Shown in pieces: positions 1 to 11,696 of a DNA stretch of 64,000 bases (its first letter is position 1; each line of letters begins with the position of its first letter). The position numbers and the translations under genes are program-made. Below the pieces are notes generated by a model. It saw only the letters and a list, made by a program, of their open reading frames with translations, did no database searches and was not told the DNA's origin. The DNA comes from Symbiodinium kawagutii (lineage: Eukaryota; Sar; Dinophyceae; Suessiales; Symbiodiniaceae): assembly GCA_009767595.1 (NCBI GenBank), contig VSDK01012717.1, forward strand, positions 123,263-187,262, given 5' to 3'.

Positions 1-190
1 GGGTTGGTGGTTTTGCTTGTTGGTGGTTTTGTGTGGTGGCTTTGTTGGTGGTTTTGTGTTGGTGGTTTTGCGCTGGTGGTTTTGCGTTGGTGGTTTTGAG
101 TTGGTGGTTTTGTGTTGGTGGCTTTGTGTGGTGGTCTTGTTTTGCTGGTTTTGTGCTGGTGGTGTTGTGTGGTGGTTTTGTCGCGCAACA
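1..190. repeat. GT-rich minisatellite, period about 15 bp
   Basis: About a dozen imperfect copies of a unit like TTGGTGGTTTTGTGT run from the window edge, so the array is probably truncated. The period is a multiple of three, which leaves two frames open as Trp/Phe/Gly/Val-rich shadows; I do not regard these as genes. Confidence 0.85.
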
Positions 191-744
191 GGAAGCACAA
201 TTTTTTGAAACAACCATTCCAACAAACTATAGGCACTTTTGCCTCTGAATTATAGGCCACCGTTTTCTTTGATCTTATAGTGCTTGACCTTGGGAAACTT
301 CCGCCCCCGGCTTGCCCGGGTACTACTGGTAGTGTTTCAATGATGGTTAATAGTGACTAATAATGATCAATGATGAGTATTTGGGGAAAATCAATGGTAA
401 ATAGACGCAGTGGCCAAGAATGGTGAATAGATAGGGGCTAGTAATGGTGATGATCAATTCATGAGGAAGGAATGGCTAGTAGTGGGGCTACTGATGGTTT
501 AATAAATAGCATATCATTGTCATATCATGGATAATGCATGGTTTACTATGGCTAGGAGTGCTTGATAAGTGAATCAACATTGACCTGCGGTTTTTGAAAG
601 AGTTCTTGGACAATGATGATCAATAGCTAAGTTCGCAACCGGCCGGATGCTTCTGATGGTTGCTGGGATGCGGGAACGTCCGTCCATCGTTGGTCATAGT
701 TAGTCAGTGGCAATCAATAGGTCAGTTGCTAATGGTATTGACCA

Positions 745-850
745 TGTGGGTACTTCTCAAAATAAGGGACCCCAAAAATGGTTGGTTTATTATTACTTAA
801 TTATCAAACAAAATGATCTGGGCGTACCACCAGTTTAAGAAAGCACCACG
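745..850. mobile_element. Family A inverted-repeat element (copy A1)
   Basis: The left end resembles GGTACTTCTCAAAATAAGGG and the right end resembles TTTAAGAAAGCACC. The interior carries the family words GGTTGGTTTATTA and GATGATCTGGG. The ends are diverged and no clear target duplication is left. Confidence 0.6.
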
Positions 851-1280
851 TTCACAGTAAGTTACTGAGGTCAGCAATGATCAAAATCATCAACATCAGG
901 GAAGCTAAATTATTGACAGTGATTAAGATACTGCGGGCCGGTGTTGGAGTTCACAAATGTTCAGCACCATCAGTTGGAGTTTCAACCAGTATGTCTTATT
1001 ATTCATCACCCATCACAGTTTACCATGATGAGAGGTGAGTTAACTAACCATATTGGTGCCATACTTGACTATAGTTGTCATGATTATTGATGATTGTTGA
1101 CAACTGTAATCTACTAATGATAGTTTTCATTCTGTGAACTATAGACTATAACTACCTATAGTTGAAAGTGATCTGCTCATAAGTATACAGTATACATATT
1201 CATTGCAGTTGGGGCCAAGATCCGACAATGATAGCATCATCCAGCAGTCGAAGGATAGAATCAACCACGAAAGGCATATT

Positions 1281-1377
1281 GATTGGCGGTTTCAACCCCT
1301 ACGGAAATGTCAGTCAACCCACCATTTGCTTAGCTGCTAAGCATCACTAGGGAAAATAAAAATGATTGAACCACCAG
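1281..1377. mobile_element. Family C inverted-repeat element (C1)
   Basis: It starts TTGGCGGTTTCAACCCCTA and ends AAAATGATTGAACCACCAG. The internal words GTCAACCCACCATTTGCT and CACTAGGGAAAATAAA match the other family C copies at 33909, 48595 and 54358. Confidence 0.55.
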
Positions 1378-1777
1378 CAAGTATAGATTGGGGCTAACAG
1401 ACTGGAATCTCATACATGAGCCTTCCCATCACATGGAAATGAAACCAATTCAACCATCTCACATTTGGTTGGAACGCTCTTTGTAGCTCCTGGCCTCGCT
1501 CCTCCTTCAAAGAGATATATGGATACCCATGGGTCCCAACTGCTCCGTCTAAGCAACAAGCAGCACAAAAGGGAACCATGTGAGTGAGAAGTCTCACTCC
1601 TTTGACTACAGAGAAACCTGGTATCACCCACAACACGAAGGCCTAGTCGCACTTCACCAGTGTGGCAATACCCGTGCATAGGAATTGGTTGGTTTCCATG
1701 GAGCGAAGACAAGGTCACCAGGGGATTGCTGCCAAGCTATTTCAGCAATACTTATTTACTAAGAATCCAGACTATGA

Positions 1778-1870
1778 CTGGTTGGTGGTTAGATTTGTAT
1801 GAAAAACATCAGTCCGCCAACCAACGATTTGTTGATAGATTTGCGAAAAACAATCGAAAGCCACTGACCA
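1778..1870. mobile_element. Family C inverted-repeat element (C2), diverged
   Basis: The left end is CTGGTTGGTGGTTAGA and the right end is AAGCCACTGACCA. The interior has the family words GAAAAACATCAGTC and CCAACCAACGATTTGTTGAT. Confidence 0.5.
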
Positions 1871-2465
1871 AATAAATATGAGCATTACCAACACAGTGAT
1901 GGGATGCCACGGCAAGAACCAGCAAGGGTCACCTATCATCAACCCAGAAGGGGTTGAATCGGCTGACCCAAAATTCTGGTTGCTTGACATGTTAGCCAAG
2001 TTTGGAGTGTCAGCACCGGCACTTGAGGACCACAAGTGTTCGAATCTTGGAGTCAGAGTCATGTGATCAGACTAGAAGTGGAGCTTTTGTTCCAGAACTG
2101 TGGAGACCTAAGTTATGGTCCATGGTGGATGGTCAAGTTGATTAGGAGCCCATGAGAAGGAGACCAACAATTAGGATCGGTTCAATCACACCCATCTACA
2201 ATCGCAATCAAACTCCTACACCCAAAAATGCTTTCACCCCAGGAGCACTCTGTTCAAACAGGAGCTGAAGAGCTCAAGTATTCACTTCCATCAATTTATA
2301 TCGTAGCACGCATCAATGAAGTGATGCTAAATGCTATCCCAAAGCTGACACATGGACCAGTCCTGCAGTCCCAGGCTGTCCCATGCTGTCCCAGGTGCTT
2401 GTCTTGACATGTGAAGGGCCAACTGTGTTCTGTCTGCTCCTGCCGGCACTCGGGACACCATGTAC

Positions 2466-2529
2466 CTGGGCTCGACCCGCGGGAGCCCGCCCGTGGGGCC
2501 AGGAGTGAACCGCAAGCGGCCAGTGCAAC
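2466..2529 (-). CDS. Candidate short exon (64 bp), minus strand
   Basis: A GC-rich block is bounded on the minus strand by an acceptor (GGTAG, then GTTGC) and a donor (CCCAG, then GTACATGG). Read with one leading base it gives LHWPLAVHSWPHGRAPAGRA, which is in phase with the candidate exon at 3603-3696. Read with two leading bases it gives a Gly/Pro-rich peptide with even stronger G/C third positions. Both frames are open, so the peptide is uncertain. No family is recognised, and it would be the most 3' exon seen in the window for this gene. Confidence 0.35.
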
Positions 2530-2839
2530 CTACCATTCTCCGCAGCTTCATTGCTGCATGTGAATTGGCCGTTCACAATACTTGAACCATCTGGAAATGT
2601 CTGAGATAATCTATTGATATAGGCAGGGTTCTTCAAAAAACAGACATCCAAGTACCATAGGCTAGGATAGAAATGATAGAACCCTTTAGTATGTCAGATT
2701 ACCATCGGGTAAATGGTTCGGGTTGAATACAGATCTCTCAACGTGGACGCTCTTCCCGCATGACCCGAAGCAGTTTCCGATGGCCGAAAACCAATTGCTT
2801 CTGCCCGTCGTCCATAGATTCATCTTCGAAAAATCAGGT

Positions 2840-2953
2840 GGCTATGGGTCAATATCAATCAACCAACTGATGGGAATAATTACCAACAATAATAGGGAAA
2901 ACAGCCTGCTTAATGATGGGGGAACCAGGGGTGCGGGGTTTTGACCCATAGCC
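2840..2953. mobile_element. Family B inverted-repeat element (B1) with AGGT duplication
   Basis: The element starts GGCTATGGGTCAATAT and ends GGTTTTGACCCATAGCC. It is flanked by AGGT on the left (2836-2839) and AGGT on the right (2954-2957), a perfect 4-bp target duplication. It has no coding capacity and must be mobilised in trans. Confidence 0.8.
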
Positions 2954-3272
2954 AGGTAGCGAGGGAAGTTTTTGTAAGTTGATTTGATCTCAAAGGATAA
3001 GACATGAGAGTCTTGAGAGTTCATCGAAACGTGGTCCTCGAAACAATTTAACAAGCACTGTGATGAAAGAGGCAACAGAACCGATCAGAACAAACTTCTC
3101 CTCAAAGCGGTTTCTTAAACAAATCTACTTGCCACCAGTAGAATTTGGTCGGGGCAAAATACTACTTCTCCTCAAACTGATCAGGACAACCAACGAGAAA
3201 ACAGCTGTTGGTTCCCCGAACTGGTCAAAATTAGCCCGTGCTGTTGAGCCTGTCACAATCATAACATAAAAT

Positions 3273-3373
3273 GGTGGTTTCTCAAAATAGGGGTACCCCC
3301 AAATCATCTAGTTATTAACCATCTATAGTAATAAACCAGCCATTTTTTGGGCTCCCTATTTTGAGAAACCACC
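3273..3373. mobile_element. Family A inverted-repeat element (A2) with AAAT duplication
   Basis: The 101-bp element has nearly perfect inverted ends, GGTGGTTTCTCAAAATAGGG against CCCTATTTTGAGAAACCACC. AAAT flanks both sides (3269-3272 and 3374-3377). This is the best-preserved copy and can serve as the family reference. Confidence 0.85.
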
Positions 3374-3440
3374 AAATATCCATAAATCTGTGAATTTACA
3401 GCATGTGGTTATAGTAATTTTGACAGAACCATAAGCTGTA

Positions 3441-3551
3441 CCCTCTGGTAAACTAACATAGCAATGGAAAATCCACCAATTATCAATGGTTTCCCAGGGT
3501 TTCTCTATAAAACATGGTGATTTTCCATAGCTATGTTAGTTTAACAGAGGG
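3441..3551. mobile_element. Family D inverted-repeat element (D1)
   Basis: The ends CCCTCTGGTAAACTAACATA and its complement TATGTTAGTTTAACAGAGGG lie about 111 bp apart and are flanked by TA on both sides. Partial copies of the same end occur near 9247, 13149, 28485 and 48126. Confidence 0.7.
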
Positions 3552-3602
3552 TAACAAGCCCCATGTGTTTCAACCCTGACCACCCGGAGCCTTCTCTCAC
3601 AC

Positions 3603-3696
3603 CTGAGACTCCCGGCTGAGCGCTGCTGGGTGCTGCCGTGCTGGGTGCTGCTGTAGTGTGGGCCTGCGCCGTGCGCCGCGTTCCGGACTACGGTCA
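3603..3696 (-). CDS. Candidate exon (94 bp), minus strand
   Basis: The block has an acceptor AACCCAG upstream and a donor CTCAG followed by GTGTGAGA. The favoured frame has mostly G/C third positions and begins TVVRNAAHGAGPHYSSTQHG, ending in a Gln/Ser-rich stretch. With two leading and two trailing bases it is phase-compatible with the candidates at 11026-11093 (before) and 2466-2529 (after). An alternative acceptor lies 9 bp inside. No domain is recognised. Confidence 0.4.
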
Positions 3697-4229
3697 CTGG
3701 GTTTGGGATGGTTGGGATCATTGGTATATCATCATCAGCCATATCCCTCCATATACCAACTATTGAATGACATTGGAGGATATGGGCTAGTAGTGGTTTG
3801 ATGATATTGTTGATAATATAGGATGATACTGGTTTACGCGCATATCGCGCATTCAATGATATATCTGTCAGTGTATGTTCGATCATGTCAATCTCGGGTG
3901 ATAGGCCAACAATGGTTGACCATACTCATCACCTGCCCTTTGTAGGTTCATAATGACTAGCAATGGATTGTGATTGTTAACAATGCTGTTCACAGTAGGT
4001 GCATGCAAATGGTTGAAGAAGCAAAATGTGCAACAATTACATAATGCTACATGATGAAATCAAGAGTGGTCAATAGTGGTAAATACCGGTTGATCATGTG
4101 CAATACGCAAAAATATGCAAAAATGGTCAGATGCTTGATAATACAGTTGAAAACAAACGGCAATATCGGCTGGCTCATTACGTGTACAGACCGGCCTCCT
4201 GCAAGGGACAACCAATGGCGACTGAAAAG

Positions 4230-4380
4230 GTACTATGGTTACTACAGGACTTTTTGTTGCACTATGGGGTTACTATAGGGTGACTCGAGGGTTCCCAAAG
4301 GGCTACTGTAGGGTTACTGCAGGGTCACTGGTACTACAGGTTTACCATGGGGTTGCTAGAGGGTTACTAGTACTGAAAAG
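4230..4380. repeat. Degenerate GGGTTACTATAG repeat patch
   Basis: At least eight imperfect copies of GGGTTACTRYAGG occur within 150 bp, including TATGGGGTTACTATAGGG, TGTAGGGTTACTGCAGGG and TAGAGGGTTACTAG. The copies are too diverged to fix a strict period. Confidence 0.6.
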
Positions 4381-4908
4381 GCCCAAAGGATCTGGCCATG
4401 AAACCCTGGGCCATGTTGAATACTCGGTGGATGAACAGTGTTCCTTTAGTTTCCATGAAGCAGTAAAACAAATTAAAGTGCAATTAGCAATGATATGGGT
4501 CATGCAAATAACCCTAGAGAAACCGGCTCCTTATCTTTTACAGGATTCAAAATGTAGCGAGACTCATTGGAGAATTTTACCAATACATTTGGCGTCAATA
4601 TTTGGAAAGCATAATTTTCTCAACAGAAGACACTGTGCCGACCAGACCGTGCTTGTGCCCATATCTGAGATCTAACTATCATGAACAGTGTGACTTCTAC
4701 TGAAATATGTCGTCTGCCCGATGAGAGCTACTCGCCTAGATGGCTGTGGGTCAATACTGTACACCTGGTGGACCTGGTGAACATCCCATAAATTTGTCTT
4801 TGTTGGGATGTTCATCCATCCATTTTGGGATGGTTGATATTGACCAAGCTCGCTGGTGATAAAACCGACTCGCCTGGGATCATCAACTATCAATCAACAT
4901 CACCATAT

Positions 4909-5023
4909 GGCTGTGGGTCAAAACCCTGTACCCCTGGTTCCCCCATCATTTACCATTGTTTTCCCTATAGTTTTGTTGGGGATTATCCTCCATTAGTTGG
5001 TTGGTTAATATTGACCCATGGCC
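4909..5023. mobile_element. Family B inverted-repeat element (B2) with ATAT duplication
   Basis: It starts GGCTGTGGGTCAAAACCCTG and ends TTAATATTGACCCATGGCC. ATAT flanks both ends (4905-4908 and 5024-5027). A related partial left end (GGCTGTGGGTCAATACTGTA) sits at about 4743. Confidence 0.8.
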
Positions 5024-5387
5024 ATATCGTCAATCATCACAATTATAGCCACTACCCATCAACTCAACTCGCTACAGCCACATAGGTTGACACACCCAAT
5101 CACCACGAGCAGTGTTAGTGGGCGCACCCCCCCCCCAGCCCCAGCCCCATCCCCCACAGCCCCCCACCTGCATAAAACTGTCAATCTGCGGCATCGAACT
5201 GGAAAGTGAACCTGTAGCCACTGGGGAGGGATGTTGGTGAGTCTTTCTTATGACATTTATACTGAGCCTAAAAATGATCTAGGAACGATCTAAGAGTGAG
5301 AATGATATAAAAATAATCGAGTAATGGTTTGTAATAGGGAATGATAGGGGAGAATCACCAAAATAACGGTTAACAACGACTACATGA

Positions 5388-5467
5388 TGGTTTCTCAATA
5401 GCTCGGGGTACCCCCATGCAGTGTAACTATCCACAGCTTGGGGGTTCCCCAGCTATTGAGAAACACC
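5388..5467. mobile_element. Short family A-like element (A3)
   Basis: The inverted ends GGTTTCTCAATAGCTCGGGG and CCCCAGCTATTGAGAAACACC enclose a shortened 80-bp element. The ends match each other better than they match the family consensus, which suggests a subfamily with its own terminal sequence. Confidence 0.65.
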
Positions 5468-5779
5468 TTATGACATTGGCATTTCATGGTAATACAGTAA
5501 GCCTAAGAATGAGCTGTGACATGCCGAAAAGGCTCCCTACAGGTTTCACCTGAAGTCCACATCCAACCATAGGAATGTTTGCAACATTCTGTGGTACAAA
5601 ATTGTGAACATATATTGTTTCTGAATGATCCAATTAATGATACCAATGACACTAGTAATGCCGGCATGGTTTGGCGTATGTCTTTGCGATTGAAAGCATG
5701 TGCAACGGATTGGAAAACACAGCCATCGCAGCTGTGCACATGCAGTTGCCACTGAGAATTGTCACTTAGGTGATATATA

Positions 5780-5880
5780 GGTGTTTCTCAAAATAGGGGT
5801 ACCCCCAAATCATCTAGTTATTAACAATTTATGGTAACAAACCAACAATTTTTTGCGGCTCCCTATTTGGAGAAACTGCC
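5780..5880. mobile_element. Family A inverted-repeat element (A4)
   Basis: The left end is GGTGTTTCTCAAAATAGGGG and the right end is CCCTATTTGGAGAAACTGCC. The interior is nearly identical to copy A2. ATAT follows the right end, and ATAT lies one base away on the left (5775-5778), so the duplication is plausible but imperfect. Confidence 0.75.
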
Positions 5881-6339
5881 ATATGCGTATGAGTTGGATT
5901 TAATGCTATCTCACTGCCAAAGTGTGGGACATAACCCAGACTTCTACGTTTGAAGGTGCCCACAGCTAACGGCCAGTATGCGGTGGCGGCATGGGGCGGT
6001 CAGCAACAGGAGAACGAGCTGGAAAACGGATCTGGTTCGTATTTAGTAGTTGGCAAACATTGAATTCCCTCACAAAAATGAGCAAGTATGGAATAGACAA
6101 TTAAGAAGTGGCAAGGCAGTGTAACTTGTTCGAAAGCCATCTCGTCAACATGGAAAATGGAGTTTGATCATGTTGCCGCTACAGCATCAGCGATTATCAA
6201 GGTACAGCTGCTTCGCTAGGGTGATGCTCCAGATGGGTAAGTACTTGCATAAAGATCAGGCTTTTGGCACATTCACAAATCGTTGAGAACAATACGACAT
6301 AATGTCTTCATTCGTACGTATTCCAACATCATCGATGAT

Positions 6340-6349
6340 GATGACGATT

Positions 6350-6401
<52 letters not shown>

Positions 6402-6440
6402 CGACGACGAGGTTGATGATGATCATGATGATGATGGTGA

Positions 6441-6479
<39 letters not shown>

Positions 6480-6483
6480 TGAT
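6340..6483. repeat. (GAT)n/(GAC)n microsatellite
   Basis: Two GAT blocks grade into GAC blocks (6400-6410 and 6443-6479), interrupted by GGTTGATGATGATCATG. The array is open in several frames (poly-Asp, poly-Met, poly-Val and others). These are shadows, not genes. Confidence 0.9.
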
Positions 6484-6615
6484 GATGAAGGAGACACAAA
6501 TGCCCAACAAACCAGGTCGTAGAAGCGTGGAGATTTGAAAATTGACAAACCGTATGTGTAGTTAGCGACCAACAAGTACTTGCGAGCCAATCTCTATGAA
6601 TCATCTGCTATAGCA

Positions 6616-6700
6616 AACACACACACACACACTCATGTGGAAACATGTGGAACATGTTGAAACATGTGGAAACATGTGGAAACATGTGGAAACACTCGAG
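6616..6700. repeat. (CA)n tract followed by a GTGGAAACAT minisatellite
   Basis: An ACACACAC run is followed by about six copies of ATGTGGAAAC, an 11-12 bp unit with slight variants. Confidence 0.75.
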
Positions 6701-6811
6701 GTTGTCTCCATTCTTGCGGACCAACCAGAGTCAAAATAAACGTCCACACACACAGAATTATCCACAAGTGAATCTCCCAGCACTCACGCCTACATCATGT
6801 AGTAATGCAAA

Positions 6812-6960
6812 GGTAGGATTAATAAACCCCCCCTTATTAATCAACCCCCTTCTCATCCACAGACCCTGGTCCTTACTAAAGTTAATTAGGCTCTGATTTC
6901 CCCCCTAAATAAGTTAGGTACAGCCAAAAACCCCCCCTAATTAATCAACCCCCTCTGGAT
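6812..6960. repeat. GGATTAATAAA / TTAATCAACCCCC repeat (family E)
   Basis: Three blocks of TTAATCAACCCCC-type sequence follow GGATTAATAAACCCCCC. The same words recur at 11105-11465 and 54700-54800, where the two motifs lie as inverted partners around a GGGGGGTACCC core. It may be another small inverted-repeat element, here diverged. Confidence 0.45.
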
Positions 6961-8753
6961 CCCCTGGTTTTTTTTTTTGTTTTTTAGATTAGTTTTAGAT
7001 TATTTTTAATTAGAACCCTCATTAATCTAATTACTTTCTCATGGCTAAGTAGTTAGGTCTCATAGCTGGGCCACCCTCACTGCTCACTCCCCCAGGCTCA
7101 GTGCTGCTCAGTGCTGTCAAAGACCATGGCTTATGTGAAACTCATTCACTCTCTGATGATCTGATGGCTGCTGGGGCACACATCATTCTCACCACCCTCA
7201 TGCTGGAGCTGGATCCTGATCCTCAATCCCCATGGTTCTCATAATAGTTTCTTCCTTGTCTCATCTCTTATCTCTGGGGGGTTATTATTCAGGGGTGTCT
7301 CATTTTTTTCCTGTATGGTCTGACCTTGTTGACCTTGTTGACCTATGGGGGGGGGGGGGTTTTTTAATCCGGGGTTTGCATTATCCAGAATGGTTCGTTA
7401 CCACGCAAACTGAACCTCGACGTCCCAAAATACCTCGCTGTTCGCATTTCCTGGTGTGATGGCCAGCACTGCTATCTCCAAATGATGTCCCTGTCGCCAG
7501 CAACTGCGTCCAAGGTACTCATTCCTGTCATTTGCATGGATGAGTGAAATTGCCTCGCCCAAAATCAGCAGCAAACCCCCCAGCATCTCTTTGGTAAGCA
7601 GGTTTGCTCGGAGAATGGTTCGCGATAAGTCACTAGGGGGATGGTTACCGAAAGGATGAGTAGTATCATCAGCCATGTGCCACCTCGGGAGTCCATGAAA
7701 TTCTAACTGCAACATGTACATTTTGCTATGGGTCGATATTAAACATCAACATTACAGGATAATGAGCAACAATGATAGGGAATATAATTGTCAATGATTG
7801 TACACCAGGGGTACAAGGTTTCTTGTTACTGGTTGTACGGCTGCACTCTCTGGGTTTGTATATACATGGTGCAAGAACGAGAAAATGATGGCTTTGATAC
7901 AAAGAATGGTCAGGGTTGGTTGGTGGCACTCTGTGTCTTCACACATGTGCACGAACAAAATACGTGGTATTTACTTGCAAACTCGCTGGCCAATCAGAAA
8001 CATACATGTAGTTATGTAGATCATGTATTGTATATCTCAGTCACTTGGTTATACCCTCTCGTGAAATGGACCGTTCTATTATTCACAAACGTATATCCAC
8101 GAAGAGCCTTGGGAAGACAAGGTATCCAAACCGGGAAGATATTGGCTCCGCAAATCAAGCAAGCACCGGCAAAGTATTCACTTGATTACACTCTGGTAAG
8201 CTCATTGGAAATGGAAACCAAAAAACAGTACGTGTTATCCAGGTTAGCTCACCAAGCCCAGGGGGTTACATAGAAATGTCCATCCTCTTGGGATTACCCT
8301 CCAGGTAGACTCCATGTCAGTTGCCAGTAGGGCAAACCAGAAGTCATGGACGTTTCTCTTCAGACAAGCTGCTGCAGTTGCATTGCAAGAATCCTTAGGA
8401 CTGCTGCGCATCCGGGTGATTCGGCCTACGTTGGAAGGAACAACAAGGTTCGGTGAACAAGGCGAAGGGCACACCATTTGGACAATTGTGAAAAACAAAT
8501 TCGAACAACATGAGGAGGCAAAATGTTCACCATATGGGAAAAAAGTCTGTCAATGACCATCACAACTGATCAGAACTTACTGTGCGCTACAACTGGCAGA
8601 ATGTTTACAGATATGAGCCATGTCATGTCCAATTCCCAGTGTGGCTATCACAGCTGATCACAACCCTTCATTGCTCCCAAGGGCGTCAAGCCGTGCCCGA
8701 TTCTATATCATTTTGAAGCGATTGAATGCCATTGACACTCTTTGGAAATCAAC

Positions 8754-8758
8754 AAATC

Positions 8759-8803
<45 letters not shown>
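8754..8803. repeat. (CAA)n microsatellite
   Basis: About fifteen CAA units are followed by a decayed AACAGCAACAA tail to about 8840. A plus-strand frame reads it as poly-Gln, but nothing else supports a gene. Confidence 0.9.
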
Positions 8804-8804
<1 letters not shown>

Positions 8805-9246
8805 CAACATCAGCAACAACAACAACAGCAACAATAGCAGCCACAAAGGAACAATAGCCAGCACAATCAATAAAGTCAGTTTAATCAACAACAATCAACA
8901 TCCAACGAACAGACTTCATGACGCAAGTCTTTCACCAAAGCTCTGAAGCTTTTGCGCTTCTGGAAGGGTAGCTGACCTCAGCCATGACAGTGACCATCTT
9001 TAGCATCGGGTGGGTGACAAGTCAGAGCATCAAGTGCATGACTGACAAATGCATAGAGCTCGTTTGCATTTGGATGATATATATTTTTTGCGTACAGGTT
9101 CCGTTGGTATTCATCATACCTGATGACTCTGGAAGGGTGAAATCGTTTCGTAGATGTCCATTCGAAAAAATGTTGTTTCATCTCGGCGATACTGGCTGGC
9201 TGTGCCCTGTACTGCAAACAGAAACAAGTCAAAGCTGGTGGGATCT

Positions 9247-9340
9247 AACATAGCAATGGACAGTTCACCCATTATTGATGGTTTCCCAGTCAGAGTTTCT
9301 CTGTAACATGTGGTGCTCTTCCATTGTTAATTACTATGGT
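9247..9340. mobile_element. Family D element, partial (D2)
   Basis: It begins CTAACATAGCAATGGACAGTT, continues GATGGTTTCCCAGTCAGAG and ends near GTGCTCTTCCATTGTTAATTA. Both CCCTCTGG termini have been lost. Confidence 0.5.
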
Positions 9341-10679
9341 TTTCCTAGGGTTTTTCCCATGTGTTCCTATAGGTTTCGCATGTTTTCCAGGTTTTCCGTT
9401 ACGATTTTAGATCCCTGCATACCGGAGTGTAGCTTGTAGGATCTTTCCAAGCCTTCAGCAGTAGAGTGGCCTGCTGTGCCAGTTTTGGCACCTTTGATTT
9501 CTTCCCATCACCAACAACCAGTGATGGTCAGAAATTGTCACCGACCTGGGTGATTGCCAGCTTTATGTTGGGTTAAAACCGCCTAAATCTGGTAGTTCAC
9601 GCGAGTTAAGTGAGTTGTAAACCAACTTCTAAGTGGCTGCAAGTTGCAGGGCCCACCTTGTACCCATCCCAAACATTTTACTCAATCATCCCAGGTATGG
9701 GGGAAAATGCAAACAAAAACAAACCACCAATCACCAATTGTCAAACCATCAAGCATCAACCATCACTTGATTCTCTGAGGGCACCGTAACTTCCCAGATT
9801 TTTGCTGCAAAAGTTTCACGACACAGCCATCCACCAGGACTTGCCAAGTCTCTGGCTGGTCTTTCCAAAACAAAAATTCAGATTCAATTATTCGGATTTA
9901 CTGTCCCGGTTTTGCCAGTGAAGTGTTCATAATAGAATATCAGCAAATTACCGGTTGGTGGTTTCAACCTCTCTGGAAAAATATTGGTTTATCAGGTTCA
10001 CAACATGCGAAAGTGCTCCCGCTGAAGTGCAAAAATATGAGTTGATCAACCAGCCATCGAAATAATAAGGTGAAATGCTTTAAAACCACCAGCCACGGTA
10101 TCTTGCGTCTTGGAATACACACTCACTGCAGTTGAAACCCCTGTGCCCTCATGCGCCCGTCTGTGTAACCACGGGCAACCATCAAAATAGTTGCACTCCT
10201 CAGGTCATTGATTCCTGGATAGGATGTGATTAGGAAGCGACGGCTGTAATGAACTATCAGTAGGTCACCATTACAGTAGGCAACCGTAGCAAACTTACAG
10301 TGAGCCCACTGAGAATATGGACCACTATAGTATCAGCCACTATCAACGACGGATATGTCAGTGACGATCCCACTGAGTTGCTAGTGTGATCAACTACTAT
10401 TGTCAACCTGCCACTGTCAACGGCAGTCAACTATCACCGACGATCACTCGCCAAGATCAACCACCACAAACCACTATCAAACAATTTTAACAATGATGAT
10501 TGACCGCTGTTGCCATTTTACCATTGCCATCATCAGCTACTACCCAATCTTGCCTCTTGCCTACTCTTTGCCGTTAAAAATAGCAGGTACTCAACGATCC
10601 AGAAACCAGTACATATTTAACCAACCACATCCAACTCTCAATTCACAATCTATTGACGATTAATTAAGCTGGCTCATTG

Positions 10680-10975
10680 ACCACTTTCAAACCATCAACA
10701 ACCATCAACCAACCAGCAATCAATTAACCATGAAGTAACGATTACATCACCAATTATTCACCAACCGCTAATCATTAACAATTAACTAACCATCATCAAC
10801 CAACTACCAATCATGATATCATAACCAATCATTCACCAACCACTAATCAAGCCACCATCAATTTAACCATTAGCTAGCCAACCACTAGCCATCATTAAAC
10901 AACCACTAGCCATCATTCACCAACCACTAGCCATCATTAACCAACCAATTCCACCATTTAGCTCACCAACTGGTT
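10680..10975. repeat. CAACCACTAGCCATCATT degenerate tandem repeat
   Basis: This tract is composed almost entirely of CAACCA, ATCATT and ACTAGCC words, with several near-perfect copies of AACCACTAGCCATCATT at 10890-10945. It ends abruptly at the GC-rich candidate exon at 11026. Confidence 0.7.
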
Positions 10976-11025
10976 GAACCAATCACTGGCGCTGCAACAA
11001 ACGCTGCCACCACGGGGTTCCGGAC

Positions 11026-11093
11026 CTGGGCTGGATGGGCTCCTGGGTGCCCTGTAGCCCACCAGGTGTAGCTGGGTGACCGTGAAGGTCTTG
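11026..11093 (-). CDS. Candidate exon (68 bp), minus strand
   Basis: The acceptor ACATTCAG and a donor AGCCCAG followed by GTCCGG bound a block with dominant G/C third positions. With one leading and one trailing base it reads KTFTVTQLHLVGYRAPRSPS and then SP. It is phase-compatible with 11593-11696 upstream and 3603-3696 downstream. GC-richness and an open frame continue about 40 bp past this donor, so the exon may be longer. No family is recognised. Confidence 0.45.
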
Positions 11094-11104
11094 CTGAATG
11101 TTTA

Positions 11105-11465
11105 AGCCAGGATTAATAAACTATATAGAGATTAACTACTAGTAGTGATGATAACTACAAGTAGTGATGATTCATCGGTAGTGATGATTACATAATGTGA
11201 ATTAATAAACTAGAGATTAACATTCATAAGATCCGACCAGCTGAATGAACTAGTAGTTGCTGAATAAACTCATAAAAATTGCTGAATGTTGACCTACTAG
11301 TAGTTAAGCAAACATGAATAATAGGGATTAATGGGGATGGTAGTAATGATTCATGTGAACCTTAGTTGATTGATCAACTCTAGGTGAATTAATTGGGGGG
11401 GTTGCCAGTCTAATGGAAAACCAAGGCTTTAAGGGGACACCCCCCATTAATCAACCCAGGCTTCA
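11105..11465. repeat. Family E-like repeats and CTAGTAGTTA words
   Basis: The segment opens AGCCAGGATTAATAAACT and closes CCCCCCATTAATCAACCCAGGCT, partial inverted partners shared with 54700-54800. Between them lie repeated AACTAGTAGTTG and GTAGTGATGATTA words. Confidence 0.45.
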
Positions 11466-11592
11466 TCCAAGCTTAACATTACCTTGGTTAATACACAAGC
11501 GTCAAGTACTTGTTGATCAATTCATATCAATTCAAGGTTTGGCAACTAAATGTTGGTTCATTCAATGATGTGAAATGCTGTTTGGTGGGCAC

Positions 11593-11696
11593 TCCTGGGG
11601 GCCGCTCCTGGCCTGGCTCCCCCTCGAACCGAGGCAGTCCTGAGACTGGATCTTGCCGCGCTTGCGCTCCTCCTTTTCCTCCATGCTCTTCAGCAC
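11593..11696 (-). CDS. Candidate exon with a charged coiled segment, minus strand
   Basis: The acceptor TCCCAGGCAG precedes a frame starting VLKSMEEKEERKRGKIQSQD and continuing with a Gly/Ser/Arg stretch. Third positions are overwhelmingly G or C. The donor is CCCAGGA followed by GTGCCC, leaving two trailing bases that pair with the one leading base of 11026-11093. The Glu/Lys/Arg run suggests a helical, charged segment. The protein family is unknown. Confidence 0.5.

Larger units (their letters stand above)
191..2465. other. Low-complexity AT-rich DNA without a convincing gene
   Basis: Positions 330-740 carry TGATGGTTAATAG-type degenerate words on the plus strand. One family A element (745-850) and two family C elements (1281-1377, 1778-1870) lie here. 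Short open frames around 1394-1875 have no splice support or recognisable composition. This is probably intronic or intergenic. Confidence 0.5.
3700..11025. other. Long repeat-filled interval, probably a giant intron
   Basis: If the flanking candidate exons belong together, this is an intron of about 7.3 kb. It holds family B (4909-5023) and family A (5388-5467, 5780-5880) elements, GAT/GAC and CAA microsatellites, GGATTAATAAA-type repeats (6812-6960), and a CAACC-rich tract (10400-10970). Short GC-rich patches at 5100-5170 and 5950-6020 and a plus-strand open frame at 8314-8556 could be exons but lack decisive splice signals. Confidence 0.4.

Noticed and set aside
1..190. A telomere-like G/T-rich array at the window start
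   Set aside because: The 15-bp TGGTGGTTTTGTG-type unit does not match known telomeric repeats and gives way at once to ordinary sequence.
6256..6604. Poly-Asp, poly-Met, poly-Val and poly-His frames
   Set aside because: These are shadows of the GAT/GAC microsatellite without splice or composition support.
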